Assembly: GCF_033115175.1 (NCBI RefSeq)
Contig: NC_084835.1
Location: forward strand, 92,253,948 to 92,317,947
Reading direction: 5' to 3'
Length of the DNA: 64,000 bases
DNA from: Lepus europaeus
Lineage: Eukaryota; Chordata; Mammalia; Lagomorpha; Leporidae
Shown: positions 32,104-44,827 of the stretch, piece by piece
Layout of the letters: each line of letters starts with the position of its first letter
How positions within the stretch are numbered: position 1 is the stretch's first letter
Notes under the pieces: model-generated
What the model saw: only the letters and a program-made list of their open reading frames with translations
The model's database searches: none
Told to the model about the DNA's origin: nothing
Translations under genes and position numbers: made by a program

Positions 32104-32740
32104 AAGAGACTACAAGTCAAGCTATTTATATCCTATGTCTTACAGATTTTAGCAAATAAAACAGCTTTTTTCCATTTTTTTACTTACCATCTCCTTATTC
32201 AACACAGTACTCAGACATAAATCCATATGGGATCTGGAAAGTGCAATATACCAATGACAGATATGTGCCCTTCTCAAAACTGACTTTCCTCTTCCTCAAC
32301 TGAAGGAGACATTTGTTTATTTCATTGGGAGCAAGTTCTTTGTTGTTTGCTCCTACTTCCTTGAAGCGGGTTGTTCTCTCCAGTTGCATGGTAAGTGAAA
32401 ATTTCCTGCAGATCAGAAACCTGGACTTGAATCCAGCTGTTTTGATTCTTAGCATAAGTCTCTAAATGTTGATAATGACCTTGGAGAATTTATTTTAAGA
32501 GAGAAAACAAATAAAAGAGGAACAAATGAAACTGTAACTAGAGAATGCACGAGCTGTTTCTCATCCTTCTCACTTTGAGTGGTTCACATTACCACTTGCT
32601 CTCTTTGGGACTGTCCTTAGTTCAACATTCCCCCAGGTCTCCAAATGAAGCTAGCATCTGCAGTCTGAAGCAACACTATCAACCACGAATTTAATTCTAT
32701 TTTATTCATATTGTTTTGTAATTGACTCACATGTGTCAGT
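32104..32740. other. No gene seen
   Basis: AT-rich, single-copy-like. The minus frame at 32195-32455 has no recognised domain. Confidence 0.45.
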
Positions 32741-32875
32741 CATTTTCCTAACTAGGCAGTGAATCTTGAATAGGCTGGAATCATATCTTCCAATGCTGTG
32801 ACCCCTAGTGTCTAATACAGGATTATGCATGGAACGAGGACAAGCAAATAGTATTTATTTTCTTTCACATCCAAC
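32741..32875 (+). repeat. L2-like 3' end
   Basis: The order GAATAGGCTGGAATCATATC, CTGTGACCCCTAGTGTCTAA and ATGCATGGAACGAGGACAAG resembles the L2 3' end pattern. Ancient, low identity. Confidence 0.45.
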
Positions 32876-33716
32876 TATGCATGGAAACACTTTTTCTCCT
32901 TTCCTAGGATTGGATAATGATATCATTAATATAAAAATCAATTTATATTAGAAATTTCTCAAATCATATTTCTATTTTATTAGCATATAATTTTCTGAGT
33001 ATAGTAGAAAAATCTCTGCCCGTTAATGAATTCTATTTCAAATGCTCTCATTACAAGACTTTCAAATCTCATTAACTAAACTAGGCATTAAAATACAATG
33101 ATAATAAATTGAAACAGAAAACTCTTGCTATGATTAGATTTGGGTAACTTTCCTCTGTTAGTGAGGAAAAAAATGTGGTCTGAGTGAAGGATAACTCAAG
33201 CATAAGAAATCATATTTTATAAATTACAAGAATACACTTCTGTGCATGTTCTAGTAGAAGCAACACTTTCTTCAGTCATCTGCAACCAGCTAGAGACACA
33301 GATAGGAATATGAAAATGTGGTGTATCCTAGCAAGGGCATGTTTATGTTAGCATTTTTATGAGATGCATTTCAGTACTGATGTAGAAGGAAAATATACAC
33401 CACATAAAGATATCATCTTCTAATTCCAATTCTCATCCACAGTGTTCCAAATTGTCCATATTGGGTATTTGAACCAGTTGTACAGACGGTTATCTATGGT
33501 AAATACTTTTGCCACAGTGTTCTGGAAGTGTAGGGAACAAATAACATATAATAAAGCAGTATAATTTTTTTAAAAAGTGTTGGCCTTTCCCTAAGCATTT
33601 TTTCTCTCTTAGATAGAAATTATACTCCCTGAAGATAGAAAAGAAAGACAAAGACAAAACATTAAACAAAGGTGAATAATTAATCATCAAATTCTGGCAC
33701 ATCTAAATCCACTATA
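32876..33716. other. No gene seen
   Basis: AT-rich, single-copy-like. No supported feature. Confidence 0.45.
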
Positions 33717-33850
33717 GAATCATAAAATGCCAGGGCTGCAAGCAATCTTCAGATCATTCTAGACCTACCTACTTTATAAATGAGAGCAGTGAGAACACAG
33801 AAGTGAAATTGTTTACTCAAAATCTGCTGCTAATTAAAGGTAGAATGGCA
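33717..33850 (-). repeat. MIR-like ancient repeat
   Basis: AATGCCAGGGCTGCAAGC, CAGATCATTCTAGACCTACC and GAGAACACAGAAGTGAAATTG follow the order of an ancient mammalian element related to MIR. Confidence 0.5.
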
Positions 33851-34234
33851 TGAAAAGTAACATTCTAACATTCCAGAGGAAACTGAAGTTCAATAAAACA
33901 TAAAATTAAGTTCATAATCTGCTCCCTTCTTTTATTTTTTTAACACAAATTCTGTCCTATTACAGCCTTTATTTATTCAGTCCCTATATTTAACCTCTAA
34001 GAGTGTGCCCTCTGTCACCCCTATAAAGAAGGCTAGGTAGGGGAAGAACCCAGGGAGATAGTAACTGCATGTACCTTGCCACTAAGGCATTTGAAATCTT
34101 GACCAGATCTTTGTATCTCTTGGGTTTCATTTCTCCACACTGACCTCCCCAACCCTTGCAAAATGGGAAAGGGAGGTTTTGTAGAATTTTACTATTCAAA
34201 GTGTGATCCTAGGAACAACAATACTGGAAACACC

Positions 34235-34531
34235 TTATTTTTAAAATTTTTCATAAAAAATTTATTTATAAAGGCAAGGGCATTATTAAGAGAGAGACAA
34301 AGATTTTGTATCTGCCCGCAACAGACATGGCTGGGCCAGGCAGAAGCCAGGAGCCAGGTCTCTCACATAGGTGTCAAAAATCCAAGTTCATAGATCGTAA
34401 CCTGCTTCTTCCCAGGTACATTAAACAGAAATTGGATCATAATCAGAAGCAGACACTACCCCAGGTACATCAATATGGAACGTGAGCAGCCCAAGTGGTG
34501 ACTTAACCCATTGCACCACAACACCCTTTCC
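34235..34531 (-). mobile_element. Old CSINE-like SINE
   Basis: TTTATTTATAAAGGCAAGGG lies on the left, GGCCAGGCAGAAGCCAGGAGC in the body, and a head at TTGCACCACAACACCCTT. Diverged, with small internal changes. Confidence 0.7.
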
Positions 34532-35004
34532 ATGTATCAACAGTATTTACAGCTTGGTAGAAAAGCAAAATCTCAGGCCCACAGCACACCTATTGAATTG
34601 AGGTCTGCACTTTAACAAAAAAATTCAAGTGATTTGCATGTACATTCATTTGGACAAATGTTAAAGAAAATTTAAAATGCTTTTCCCTGTTACATATTAT
34701 TCATGCTTTTTAGCAATATGCTGATTCAATCACATCAGTTTTTTGCCACTGAGAAAAGCCAGACTGTTCATGATACAGAAAGACAAGGAAGCTTTTCCTA
34801 GGGCCCTTCAAGTCTTTCTGTCACTATATCTCTGCATGTAGACATGACTTTGAAGTATACCATCCTTCCACACCATCTCTTTTTCTGCCTACATAATTAA
34901 GTTTTATCACTTTTGGAAAGCTTTGTCTGAATCAAATTACTTAGCTGGGAGATCCCCCTTCCAGAACAGCAAAGGACCATTCAAATCATGCCTTCTGAGG
35001 CTAG
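34532..35004. other. No gene seen
   Basis: AT-rich, single-copy-like. No supported feature. Confidence 0.45.
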
Positions 35005-35088
35005 CATGCTGGGAAGGTAAGTGATTGGGCAAAGGTTACCTGGCAAATGGTGGGTGGAATTAAAAATCCAGAGAGATGGCTTGCCACC
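35005..35088 (-). repeat. MIR fragment
   Basis: GGGAAGGTAAGTGATTGGGC, an AAAGGTTACCTGGCAAATGG block and GGTGGAATTAAAAATCCAG match the MIR core in reverse. Confidence 0.55.
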
Positions 35089-35588
35089 TGGCAAGAATCT
35101 AAAACCATTAGAGCACTTTGGGTGTAATGCTGCTCTCAGCTGCATTGTATTTCATGCACATTTCCTGCCCTGGAGCCATTGTTTTCATTGTAATTATAGA
35201 CTCATATTCAGTTGCATTGAGAATGCTACTGGTTGTAAAGATAACACTTGGGTGGGACGGTCTAGTCAAATTCTGTAAAGCTGGAGACCTATGATTTTGA
35301 CTGACTCCCCAAGGCAAAAAACTAACAATGTCAGGTACACATGGCACCTCCATGCCCAGTCCCTTTGGTTAATATTCTGAAAAGACTAAGCAGAAATGAG
35401 CAGACCGGACATGCTGCAGATCCCCAAGTGGAAGGCAAACAGAAAACAACATATTTATGGGTAAAAAAAAAATCCCAGTTTACTTTAGTCAGAACTAATA
35501 CCTAGTACTACAAGAATGTTGCATACATGATTGGATTTGAAGTGTATTTTTTAGGTTGCTCTGTCCCAACATTACTATACCTCTGCCC
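35089..35588. other. No gene seen
   Basis: Single-copy-like. The frames at 35021-35278 and 35108-35353 have no recognised domain. Confidence 0.45.
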
Positions 35589-35603
35589 AAAATTAAACCA
35601 CTA

Positions 35604-35927
35604 TGAGCTGGCACTGTGGTGTAGCAGGTAAAGCAGCCACCTACTGTCCTGGCATCCCATATGGGCGCTGGTTCAAGTCCCAGATGCTCCACTTCTGATA
35701 TAGCTCTCTGCTGTGGCCTTGGAAAGCAGTTGAAGATGGCCCAAGTTCTTGGGCCCCTGTACCCATGTGGGAGACCTGGAAGAAGTCCCTGACTCCTGGC
35801 TTTGGATCAATGCAGCTCAGGCCATTGTGGCCAACTGGGGAGTGAACCAGTGGACAGAAGACCTCTCTTTCTCTACCTCTCGTTCTTTTTGTGTAACTCA
35901 CTTTCAAATAAATAATTAAATCTTTAA
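35604..35927 (+). mobile_element. CSINE
   Basis: Complete. TSD AAAATTAAACC at 35589-35599 and 35928-35938. Confidence 0.92.
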
Positions 35928-35940
35928 AAAATTAAACCTC

Positions 35941-36615
35941 TAGAGATTCATGCAAGCGGACCAGAAATTATTATGTAATTAACTTTCATCATTAAAAAAA
36001 TTGGTTTTCTTCCATGTATATTGTCTAATAGAAATTCCACTAATACTCAATAGAGGAAAGCAAATAAATGACCCAAATCATTAAAACAAAAAGCCCTTCT
36101 TACTGGCCCAGGGCAACCTTCATCATCAATGTGCTTGTCCCCACTGAATCTGCACAAAAATCTAGATGCAGAATCTTTCTCAACATAGAAAAGCAAGCAG
36201 AAAAAAAGCCACAGATAAATTAGAGGTGTTATGATAAGCTTGACACTTCATTCTTGAAACTAAGAAACAAAAATTTTACAAAAATTAAGTTTCTGCTATT
36301 AGGTAATGGCAAAAAATTGATTCAGGTATTGATCCTTTGATCTCCCTCACTATATTGGTCCATCTATACTAACCTTGTAGTGATTCAATAACCTATTTAC
36401 AGTTAATATTTTAAAATAAGATAAATGTCTTTTTTTGCTGTCCTCACATTAATGCAGTTGAGAAGGGTTTTTTTTGTTTATTGAATTACTTGTTTTAAGA
36501 TAAAATTCAACTAACATAAAATTTGCCAGTTTATCTAATGTTGTAAGTTTAGCAAACAATATTATAATTCTATACCTCGGTATCTACCCAATTAGAAGAC
36601 ATTTTCAGGAAAAAT
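35941..36615. other. No gene seen
   Basis: AT-rich, single-copy-like. No supported feature. Confidence 0.45.
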
Positions 36616-37015
36616 AACCTTTTATATTGATGTTCTTTCCACCTTTTAATAGCCAAAGAAATGAAAATAAACCTAATATCCACTGACTGGAGAATGATTA
36701 GGAAACATTTGTTGCAGCCTCCACATAGCATGATGCTGTTAGGTAATAAAAAAGAAATAAAATATTGGTACATTCTACCACAAAGATATACCTTAAAAGC
36801 ACTATGTTAAGTGAAAGAATCCAGGCACAAAAAAACACATGTGGTACATCCCATTTATATAAAATATCCAAAAAATACAAATCTGTAAAGATAGAAATTG
36901 AACTAGTGTTTGGTCTGAGGTTGAGAATGGGGATTAATTGCAAGTCAGTGGCTTTATTATGAGGAAGTTATAAATCAAGATAATGTTTCAAAATATTTCA
37001 ATGGACAAGAATGGT
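36616..37015 (+). mobile_element. Ancient L1M 3' fragment
   Basis: It follows the ORF2-end/3'-UTR pattern of old L1: AATATCCACTGACTGGAGAA, ACTATGTTAAGTGAAAGAATCC, a CCATTTATATAAAATATCC block and GAATGGGGATTAATTGC. Confidence 0.6.
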
Positions 37016-37307
37016 TAAAAGCAACATAGTGTTAAAAGATATGTGAGAAATTAAAGGATGGAAAGAGTTGGAAAGAGTTGTTTCAAGGGTTATGCCTAGC
37101 AACATTCCAAATTTGTTGTCTTCCTGAGAGGATACTGAAGTCAATATGCTAACTTATTTTTGATAGAGGGGTGTCCTAAAGTGGGGTTGGTACATGAAGG
37201 AATTCTTTCTGTTGATCTCTCAGAGAAGCTGTTTATACCATCTCTAATTTTTTATTCACTCACCACCATTGTGCATGCCAGTTTGGTTCTCTCATTGATA
37301 CCTTCTA

Positions 37308-37608
37308 AAAAAATTTAAGATTTATTTATTTACTTGAAATCAGAGTTACAAAGAAGCAGAGGCAGAGAGAGGTCTTCCATCTGCTGTTTCACTCCCCCAG
37401 ATAGCTGGAGTTGAGCCAATCTGAAACCAAGAGCCAGGTCTCCCACGCGGGTGCAGGAGCCCAAGGACTTGGACCATCTTCTACTGCTTTCCCAGCCCAT
37501 AGCAGAGAGCTGGATTGGAAGTGGAGCAAACAGTATTTGAATCGGCATCCATATGGAATGCTGGCATTGCAGGTGGCAGCTTTACCCACTATGCCACAGC
37601 GCCGAACC
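37308..37608 (-). mobile_element. CSINE
   Basis: On the minus strand, TTTATTTATTTACTTGAAATC at the left, CCCATAGCAGAGAGCTGGATTGG in the body and a head at CCACAGCGCCGAACCC. Confidence 0.9.
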
Positions 37609-37752
37609 CATCTCTCACTGATTCTTAAACCTGTAATCAGACTTCTTAAACATTTTTGTTCTCAAAATGTTCTCCCTTCTTGTTTCTATAAGTCCATCAT
37701 ACTTGACTTATCTGGAGGAAAGATTTTTTTGTTTGTTTGTTTGTATTTTTTT

Positions 37753-37810
37753 AAAAAAAAGATTTATTTGCTTATTTGAAAGCCAGAGTTACAGAGAGAG
37801 AGAAGGGGAG

Positions 37811-37846
<36 letters not shown>

Positions 37847-37986
37847 CTTCCCTCTGCTGGTTCACTCTCCTCTTGGTTGCAATGGCCAGAGCTGTGCCGA
37901 TCCGAAGCCAGGAACCCAGAGCTTCTTCCAGGTCTTCTACATGGCAGGTGATGGCTTTACCTGCTAAGCCACAGCACCAGCCCCCA
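37753..37986 (-). mobile_element. CSINE with internal deletion
   Basis: The tail side, (AG)n stretch and head (AAGCCACAGCACCAGCCCCC) are present, but about 100 bp of the body between GGTCTTCTACATG and GCAGGTGATGGC is missing. TSD TGTTTGTATTTTTTT at 37738-37752 and 37987-38001 shows it is one insertion. Confidence 0.88.
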
Positions 37987-38352
37987 TGTTTGTATTTTTT
38001 TTTTTTTTTTTAGAAATGAAAACTGGGTTCCAGATTAGAGAGACAACTACACAGAGTCTGAACTTAAGAGAGGATGAGTCCAGATTCTACTTCATTTACC
38101 AAATAATAGACAAAATATTAGTTGGTAACTTTCTTTACCAATAGAAAATTCACTCCATAGTTATTTGGAATTTTAAACTAGAAGCAGTGGATTTTCAGTC
38201 TATAGTGGGAGAGTAACATGAATGTTTTGTAACTGTATGAGGAATGGATGGAAGAGAGAAGATGGTTTCTTGACAACTTGGCTGAGAAATTGTAGCCACA
38301 GTTTCTGCTTCATTGGAACTGAGGAAAGTGTAAATATTAAAGTTGTATTTGG

Positions 38353-38686
38353 AGGGCCCAGCCCTGTGGCATAGTGGGTAAAGCCATCGCCTTTAGTGCT
38401 GGTATCCCATATGGGCACCGGTTTGAGTCCCGGCTGCTCCACTTCTGATCCAGCTCTCTGATATGGCCTGGGGAAGCAGTAGAAGATGACCCAAGTCCTT
38501 GAGCCCCTGCACCCGTGTGGGAGCTCAGAAGAAACTCCTGACTCCCGGCTTCAGATCGGCACAGCTCCAGTTGTTGCAGCCAGTTAGGGAGTGAACCAGC
38601 AGATGGAAGACCTCTCCCTCTCTCTCCCTCTCCTTCTCTCTCTGTGTAACTCTGACCTTCAAGTAAATAAATAAATCTTAAAAAAT
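38353..38686 (+). mobile_element. CSINE
   Basis: Complete. TSD GTTGTATTT at 38342-38350 and 38687-38695. Confidence 0.92.
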
Positions 38687-38794
38687 GTTGTATTTAGAAT
38701 CTTGAAATAAATACACTAAAATTTGATGAAATAGGAGGAAAACATAGAACTGAGAACAATTTTTTCAGAATACCGCAGAATCCCTGCTGTTCAC

Positions 38795-38911
38795 CCACAT
38801 GGATAGCAGGGGCCCAAACTTTAGGCTGTCAGCCAGGACTCAAATCAGTACTCAAATAGGATGCCAGCATCCTGGGTGGTCGCTTAACTTGCTGTGCCAC
38901 AATGCTGGCCA
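38795..38911 (-). mobile_element. Old CSINE fragment
   Basis: CCCACATGGATAGCAGGGGCC through GCTGTGCCACAATGCTGGCC, reverse orientation. The tail half is missing. Confidence 0.7.
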
Positions 38912-39325
38912 CAATGCCTTTATTTTCATACAGCCACACTAATTAATGAAAAATGGATGTGTTTTTTCAGAAAATCAGTATGTGATTGGAACTGGTTAAG
39001 GAATATTGGACAACCAAAAAGAAAAACCAAAGTTCATTAAAATTAATTTGCCACATCTAGACTCCAATCTTATTATTTACCATACTTTCACTAGCTTTCA
39101 ACTGCATGCAAATTGTTTCTGATTCATGATTCTTGTTATCAGATAGGTATATTTTTGCTTGCAATATCCATTTTATCTGTAAAGCCCTTTCTTGGTCACT
39201 TTGTCTAAATTCTAACTATTCATTTATAGTAATGAATATATTTGCCCTAAGTTCCAACTCTTCAATGGAAATTTATTTTATCATATGAAATGTATTTTTA
39301 ACCATCCCTGCTTATCTCATATTAT

Positions 39326-40383
39326 TATTTTTTTATTTTATAAATGTGAATTTACAAAGTGCAACTTTTGTATTGTTGTGGCTTCCCCTCCCAACCTCCC
39401 TCCCTCCTGTGGCCCTCCCCTCTCCCTCTCCCATCCCGCCCTTTATCGAGTTTCATTTTCAATTACCTTCATATACAGAAGATCAACTTAGTATATACTA
39501 AGCAAGGATTTCAACAGGCTGCATTCACACAACCGCACAAGGTATAGGGTATTGTTCGACTAGTAGTGTTTTTAAGTTTCACAGTAAAACACATTAAGGA
39601 CAGAGATCCTACGTGGGGAGCCTGTGCCCAGTGACTCCCGTTGTTGATTTAACAATTGGCACTCTTATTTATGATGTCAGCAATCACCTGAGCTCTTGCT
39701 ATGAGCTGTCTAGGCTATGGAAGTCCCTTGAGTTCACCAACTCTGAACTTGTTTAGTCAAGGCCATGTCAGAGTGGAGGTTCCTTCCTCCCTTCAGAGAA
39801 AGGTGCCTCTCTCCTTGATGGTCTGTTCCTTCTGCTGGGGTCTTGTTCACCAGGGTCTTTCATTTAGATTGTTTTTTGCCATTGTGTCATGGCTTTCCAT
39901 GCCTGTGAGACTCTCATGGACCTTTTAGCCAGATCCGAATGTCCCAAGGGTTGATACATAAGACCACTGGTTGAACTCTGTAATCAATGCACAATCATTC
40001 TTAGGCATTTAAAATTAACAGAAAAGTGATCTCTGTTAAACATAGGAGTGGGAATAAAAGAGGGAGGAGATATATAGGTTGGCACATGCTCACTCGGACT
40101 TACCTCCAATGGTGGAACTAGAAATGTGTCAGGGGATTTCAACTCAATCTTACCAAGGAGGCAGGTACCAATGCCAGCACACTTGGTAAAGTGATAAGAA
40201 TAAATACAGAACCGATAAAAAAGATAGGGTATGTGTCGAAGAGATTTCACAAATAAGACCAGTGTGAGCAAATAATGAAGGATAGAATTAAAAGGGAGAG
40301 AATGATCCTGCAGGGGAAGCAGGACACACAGCAGACTCATAGAATAGCAAATGCCCAAAACAGCACTCCTGCCTCAGAATCAA
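39326..40383 (-). mobile_element. 5'-inverted (twin-primed) L1 3' end with a 20-bp TSD
   Basis: 39326-39955 is the L1 3' UTR on the minus strand, from poly-T to the block equivalent to about 9985. 39956-40383 is the adjoining upstream L1 sequence in the opposite, plus, orientation; it matches about 9536-9988. The perfect direct repeat CCCTGCTTATCTCATATTAT flanks the whole unit (39306-39325 and 40384-40403). It belongs to the same L1 3'-UTR subfamily as 9406-10625. Confidence 0.9.
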
Positions 40384-40403
40384 CCCTGCTTATCTCATAT
40401 TAT

Positions 40404-42690
40404 AAACATCTGCATAAATGAACTGTCTCCTTTGTTTGAGTGTAGGCTCCTGGTGTACTTGGATTAGTTCTTACTCAATTCTGTGATTGCTAGAAAGTTT
40501 AAAATGAAGTTGACTATATAGTAGGCATACAACCAGTAGTTGTCAAACATGTAGATATTGCTATAAGAAAGTAATAAAGGACTAAAGAAGGGAGTCTCCT
40601 ATTTTTGCCTTATACTTGAAAGTTTATGTTCTTGTTTAATACATTCTGTCCTCCCTTTTAGTGCAGGATATTATGTCCACCAATTAAGCAGTTAGAGGCA
40701 ATGAGTGAGATGTTTTCCTGTGCCATTCACAAGCAATTGCCAACTATGAGAATTAGCATTTCCTTCCACTGGAGCATTGAGCAGCTGCAAAGAGTGACTT
40801 ATTGAATGGCATGTGACACTGATTATGTTATCCAGTGATTTAAAGGGTCACAATTAGATAAAACTCTTTGCCAATGTGTGTGTTGCAGCTCCAACCCACA
40901 TGAATAATCTCCCCTTTCCCACTGAGCTAATGAAGATCTTAGAATAATGGAAGATTGAGACTTCTGCCACCTTTTCTCATTCCAGCAAGGTTCTTCTATA
41001 ATGGTTGGTGGTAATCAGTTGTAATTAAACAAGACCTGATATATTATTTCCTAATGAACTCAAGTGAAGTCATCTCCCACTTCTTCCTAGTCCCTATAAT
41101 TAGGCAATAAGGACCATATCACGAGCAATAAAGATCATTTTTCTGGACTAGTGATGAGGGATTAGAGAGTGCACAGGGAATCTCATTGCCCAGAGTGAGA
41201 GGCATGTAGGCGGCAGTTCTGAATGGAATATCCCACTTTCTTTTTGCCATCTGCTTTCAAATTACCTATGTAGCAAGCACTGATGAGGAACAAATTGAAT
41301 TGAAGCTAGAACAAGAAGCTTGAAGCCATCCATCACCAGTTCAGCAATTTAAGTAAGAGCTTTATATGCATGGATTCTTTGTGTAATTGTTCTGGTGCCT
41401 TATTTATTTCCAAGGTTTTCATATTCACTGTCTTGTGGAATCCTCGAAAAACTTAAAGGAAGTAAAATAGTCAGTTTAAATTTTTTTCTGAATAATGCAT
41501 GACAAGATCAGGGTTTTAAACCTTGAAGTGGCATGCACACTGGAAGAAGATTACAGAATTCATTGTTGTCTTCAAATACTACGGCAGAGTCCACTCTAAA
41601 GCTGATTTGAGAATATTTGATTCCTTGTAACATCAGTCAGTAGAAATGCTTTTCTCCTTTCCTTTTTAGGTTTTTAAATATTTTAATTTTTTCATGTTAA
41701 TGTGATATTATAGAGAGAACAGATCCAATGTATTTCATATTAATAATTCTGAGAGTTTTAAGTGAGGAAAAAAACACTGTTAACTATCTTTACTTTCTTC
41801 AGTTCATCGAAGTGGGTGTAGACAGGGAAGCTCCAATCCTCTTTCTATTTTGTAAGGCAGAGTACTTCTGAAAAGCTTGTAGAGTAATACTGTACTCTTC
41901 TGACTTCAATTCTATAGGAGCACTTTTGTAACTCTGACTTGTAAGTAATTGAGAGCAAAGCAAAATTAATTCTTGTGTATGGACATGCAACTAAATTCTG
42001 ACCAGTGGAGGGCAATACCTCCACCACCTCTCTGGAAAAATCAAGTCTTCCCTCCATTTACAGATTTGTTGCAATATTCTTTATCATAAATGGTTCTATT
42101 CTTTGACTATTTTGAATTGATTGTAACGTATGTCTGCTTTCCTCATATGAGTTAAATAAAATCTTTAACTTAGGTTCATTTTGGATCTGTATGAGAGTCA
42201 TTTTTTCATCTTTTAAAAATTACCTTTAACAATAAATGAAATTCTATTGTTTTACATATCATGCTACAGTTGCAGAGTGGAATAGTGACATTGCAAATAG
42301 TTGTATAAAGCAAAAATGATGACTCTGACCCTTTACAGAAAAACTTTGCAGTCCCTCATCTAAAACATGAATATCTAGCCAAGCCCTCATGCTTTTAATG
42401 GAGGAACTTGTAGCTTTTCCCTACATGTTACAGCATCAGGACAATGATATAAATAAAAACTCATATAATAAACCCTCAATTTTCCCCAAGATGCTAGAAG
42501 AGTTATTTTGAGTATGAAATCTGTTTTTGGACTGAATGTTAGAAGACTTACTATAATTAGCTGTGGGGCATTTAGCAAATTTTCTTATTTCTGAGCTTGA
42601 GCTTTTTAATATGTAAAATACATGTATAATCTTTGGTCTAATTTTAATATTCTTTTTATGTTTATCCTTTAGAGATTAACAAGACTGAAT
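40404..42690. other. No gene seen; long AT-rich single-copy-like interval
   Basis: About 2.3 kb without a recognisable repeat or gene. Small frames at 41799-41990 and 42387-42578 show no domain. This is one of the few long repeat-free intervals here. Confidence 0.45.
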
Positions 42691-42706
42691 TTCCTTTTTT
42701 TTCTCC

Positions 42707-43003
42707 TTGGTAGAAGCTATGTTTTGGAGGAAAATTGGAATAAATCAGATCAGATCATTCTGTCCTGAAACAGATGGAACCTATTTAGAGCCTATTATAA
42801 AACACATTGTGTTAGAAATCATCTACTTCCAACCTGCTCCCACCTCTGAACGACTAAGCTGTTTGACGTCAATTAGAAAGCCATTAATGTCATTATTGCA
42901 AATAGTATTGAAGGGGCCTGGACCAGATTTTGGAGGTCCTGGCAAGCATAAAAAAATTGAATTTAACTGCAGAGGATGGTTAAGAAAATGTTGCAACCCA
43001 TGA
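42707..43003 (+). other. 98-codon open frame of unknown nature
   Basis: An open frame of 98 codons lies in single-copy-like DNA. A run of pyrimidines ending TTCTCCTTGGTAG stands immediately before it (about 42690-42713), resembling a splice acceptor. The predicted product is basic and ends with Cys-Arg-Gly-Trp-Leu-Arg-Lys-Cys-Cys. I recognise no family, no signal peptide and no domain. Chance is the likeliest explanation. Confidence 0.2.
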
Positions 43004-43009
43004 TCTCAT

Positions 43010-43525
43010 CCTATGTACCTATGGTAAATAATATGCATATTGTTACTTTAGCAGTTGAAACTCCAGAGATTACTTTTACTCTTTCCTTATATATTCTCTC
43101 TCTCCACCTCTCTCTCTCTTTGTCTCTTTGATCCCAGGACCAAGTATTTTCATTCTGTATTCTGAATTGCAATTTTATCCCCCTTTACTGAAGTATTTTC
43201 TTCAGTCCTGCTAAGAACTTTCAAATGTCAACTACAAAATCAATTTTCTATACATAGCACAATCTCACTCCTTCTATCTTTCCTTCCATCTTTTCTCCAC
43301 TCCTTCTTTCTTTCCTTTGTTGGGTCCTTCATTCTCTTTCTCTTTCTTTCCTTCCTCTTGGCACTTACTGAACACATATTAGTAGGTGTACAACATACAC
43401 AGGGGAGCAAAACCAGGTGTAGTTCTTACCCTCATGAAGTTTTCAGTCATGAGGTATGTAATCATTGTGTAAATGATTGAGTTTAAAAATCTAAAATTAC
43501 ATCTGTGAAACTTTAAAAAATGTTT
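43010..43525. other. No gene seen; pyrimidine-rich DNA
   Basis: CT-rich stretches at about 43090-43130 and 43260-43365. Nothing else supported. Confidence 0.45.
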
Positions 43526-43700
43526 TAATTTTTAAAATTATTTTATTTATTTCTTAAGTGAACAAATTTTGTGTATTTCATATATACAGATTTAGGAACA
43601 TAATGATACTTTTCACCCTATCCTCCCTCACTCAAATGATTTGACCCACCTTACTCCTTCCTTTCTTACTCTTTCTTTAATTTTTGTAGTAATCTAATCT

Positions 43701-44020
43701 TTTTTTAAACTTTTATTTAATGAATATAAATTTCCAAAGTACAGCTTATGGATTACAATGGCTTCCCCCCCCCCCCCACAAACCTCCCTCCCACCTGCAA
43801 CCATCCCCTTTCCTGCTCCCTCTCCCCTTCCATTCACATCAAGATTCATTTTCAATTCTCTTTATATACAGAAGATCAGTTTAGTATATATTACGTAAAG
43901 ATTTCAACAGTTTGCCCCCACATAGTAACACAAAGTGAAAAATACTGTTTGAGTACTAGTTATAGCATTAAATCACAATGTACAGCACATTAAGGACAGA
44001 GATCCTACATGATATTTTTT
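43701..44020 (-). mobile_element. Young L1 3' end, 5'-truncated
   Basis: It begins TTTTTTTAAACTTTTATTTAATG and carries the pyrimidine-rich tract, then stops at GAGATCCTACATGA. The same 3'-UTR interval recurs from 44100, which shows that two separate elements are present. Confidence 0.8.
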
Positions 44021-44827
44021 AAAAACTGATTAATTTTCTATGCAATGTCCAATTTAAAACCAAGGTTTTTTTTTTTTTTTTCCATTTTCAAATATCTTTA
44101 TATACGGCAGATCGATTCAGTATATACTAAGTAAGGATTTCATCAGTTTGCACCCACACAGAAACACAAAGTGTAAACATACTGTTTTAGTACTAGTTAT
44201 AGCATTACTTCACATTGGACAACACATTAAGGACAGATCCCACATGAGACGAAAGTACACAGTGACTCCTGTTGTTGATTTAACAATTTGACACTGTTGT
44301 TTATGGTGTCAGTAATCTCCCTAGGCTCTAGTCATGAGTTGCCAAGGCTATGGAAGCATTTAGGGTTCACGGACTTTGATCTTATTCCGACAGGGTCATA
44401 GTCAAAGTGGAAGTTCTCTCCTCCCTTCAGAGAAAGGTACCTCCTTCTTTGATGGCTCCGTTCTTTCCACTGGGCTCTCACTCGCAGAGATCTAATCTTA
44501 GCTTATTTTATATACTCATAAAATGAATCCTACATTAAATAAAGAACTCAATAAATAATAAGAATAAAATGACACTGTTTCTCAACACTAGAGACAAGGG
44601 TTATAAACAATCATCAAATCTCAAAATGTCAATTTTGCTCATATACATTACCTTTTTTGTATATTATAAGTTACCACATATAAGGGAAAACATATGGTAT
44701 TTGTCTTCTTGGGATTAGCTTATTTCATTTACCTGCATTTTGTTGAAATGATAGGATTTATTCCTTTTTTATTAATGAATAATATTACACAATGTATATG
44801 TATATATATATATATGACATTTTCTTT

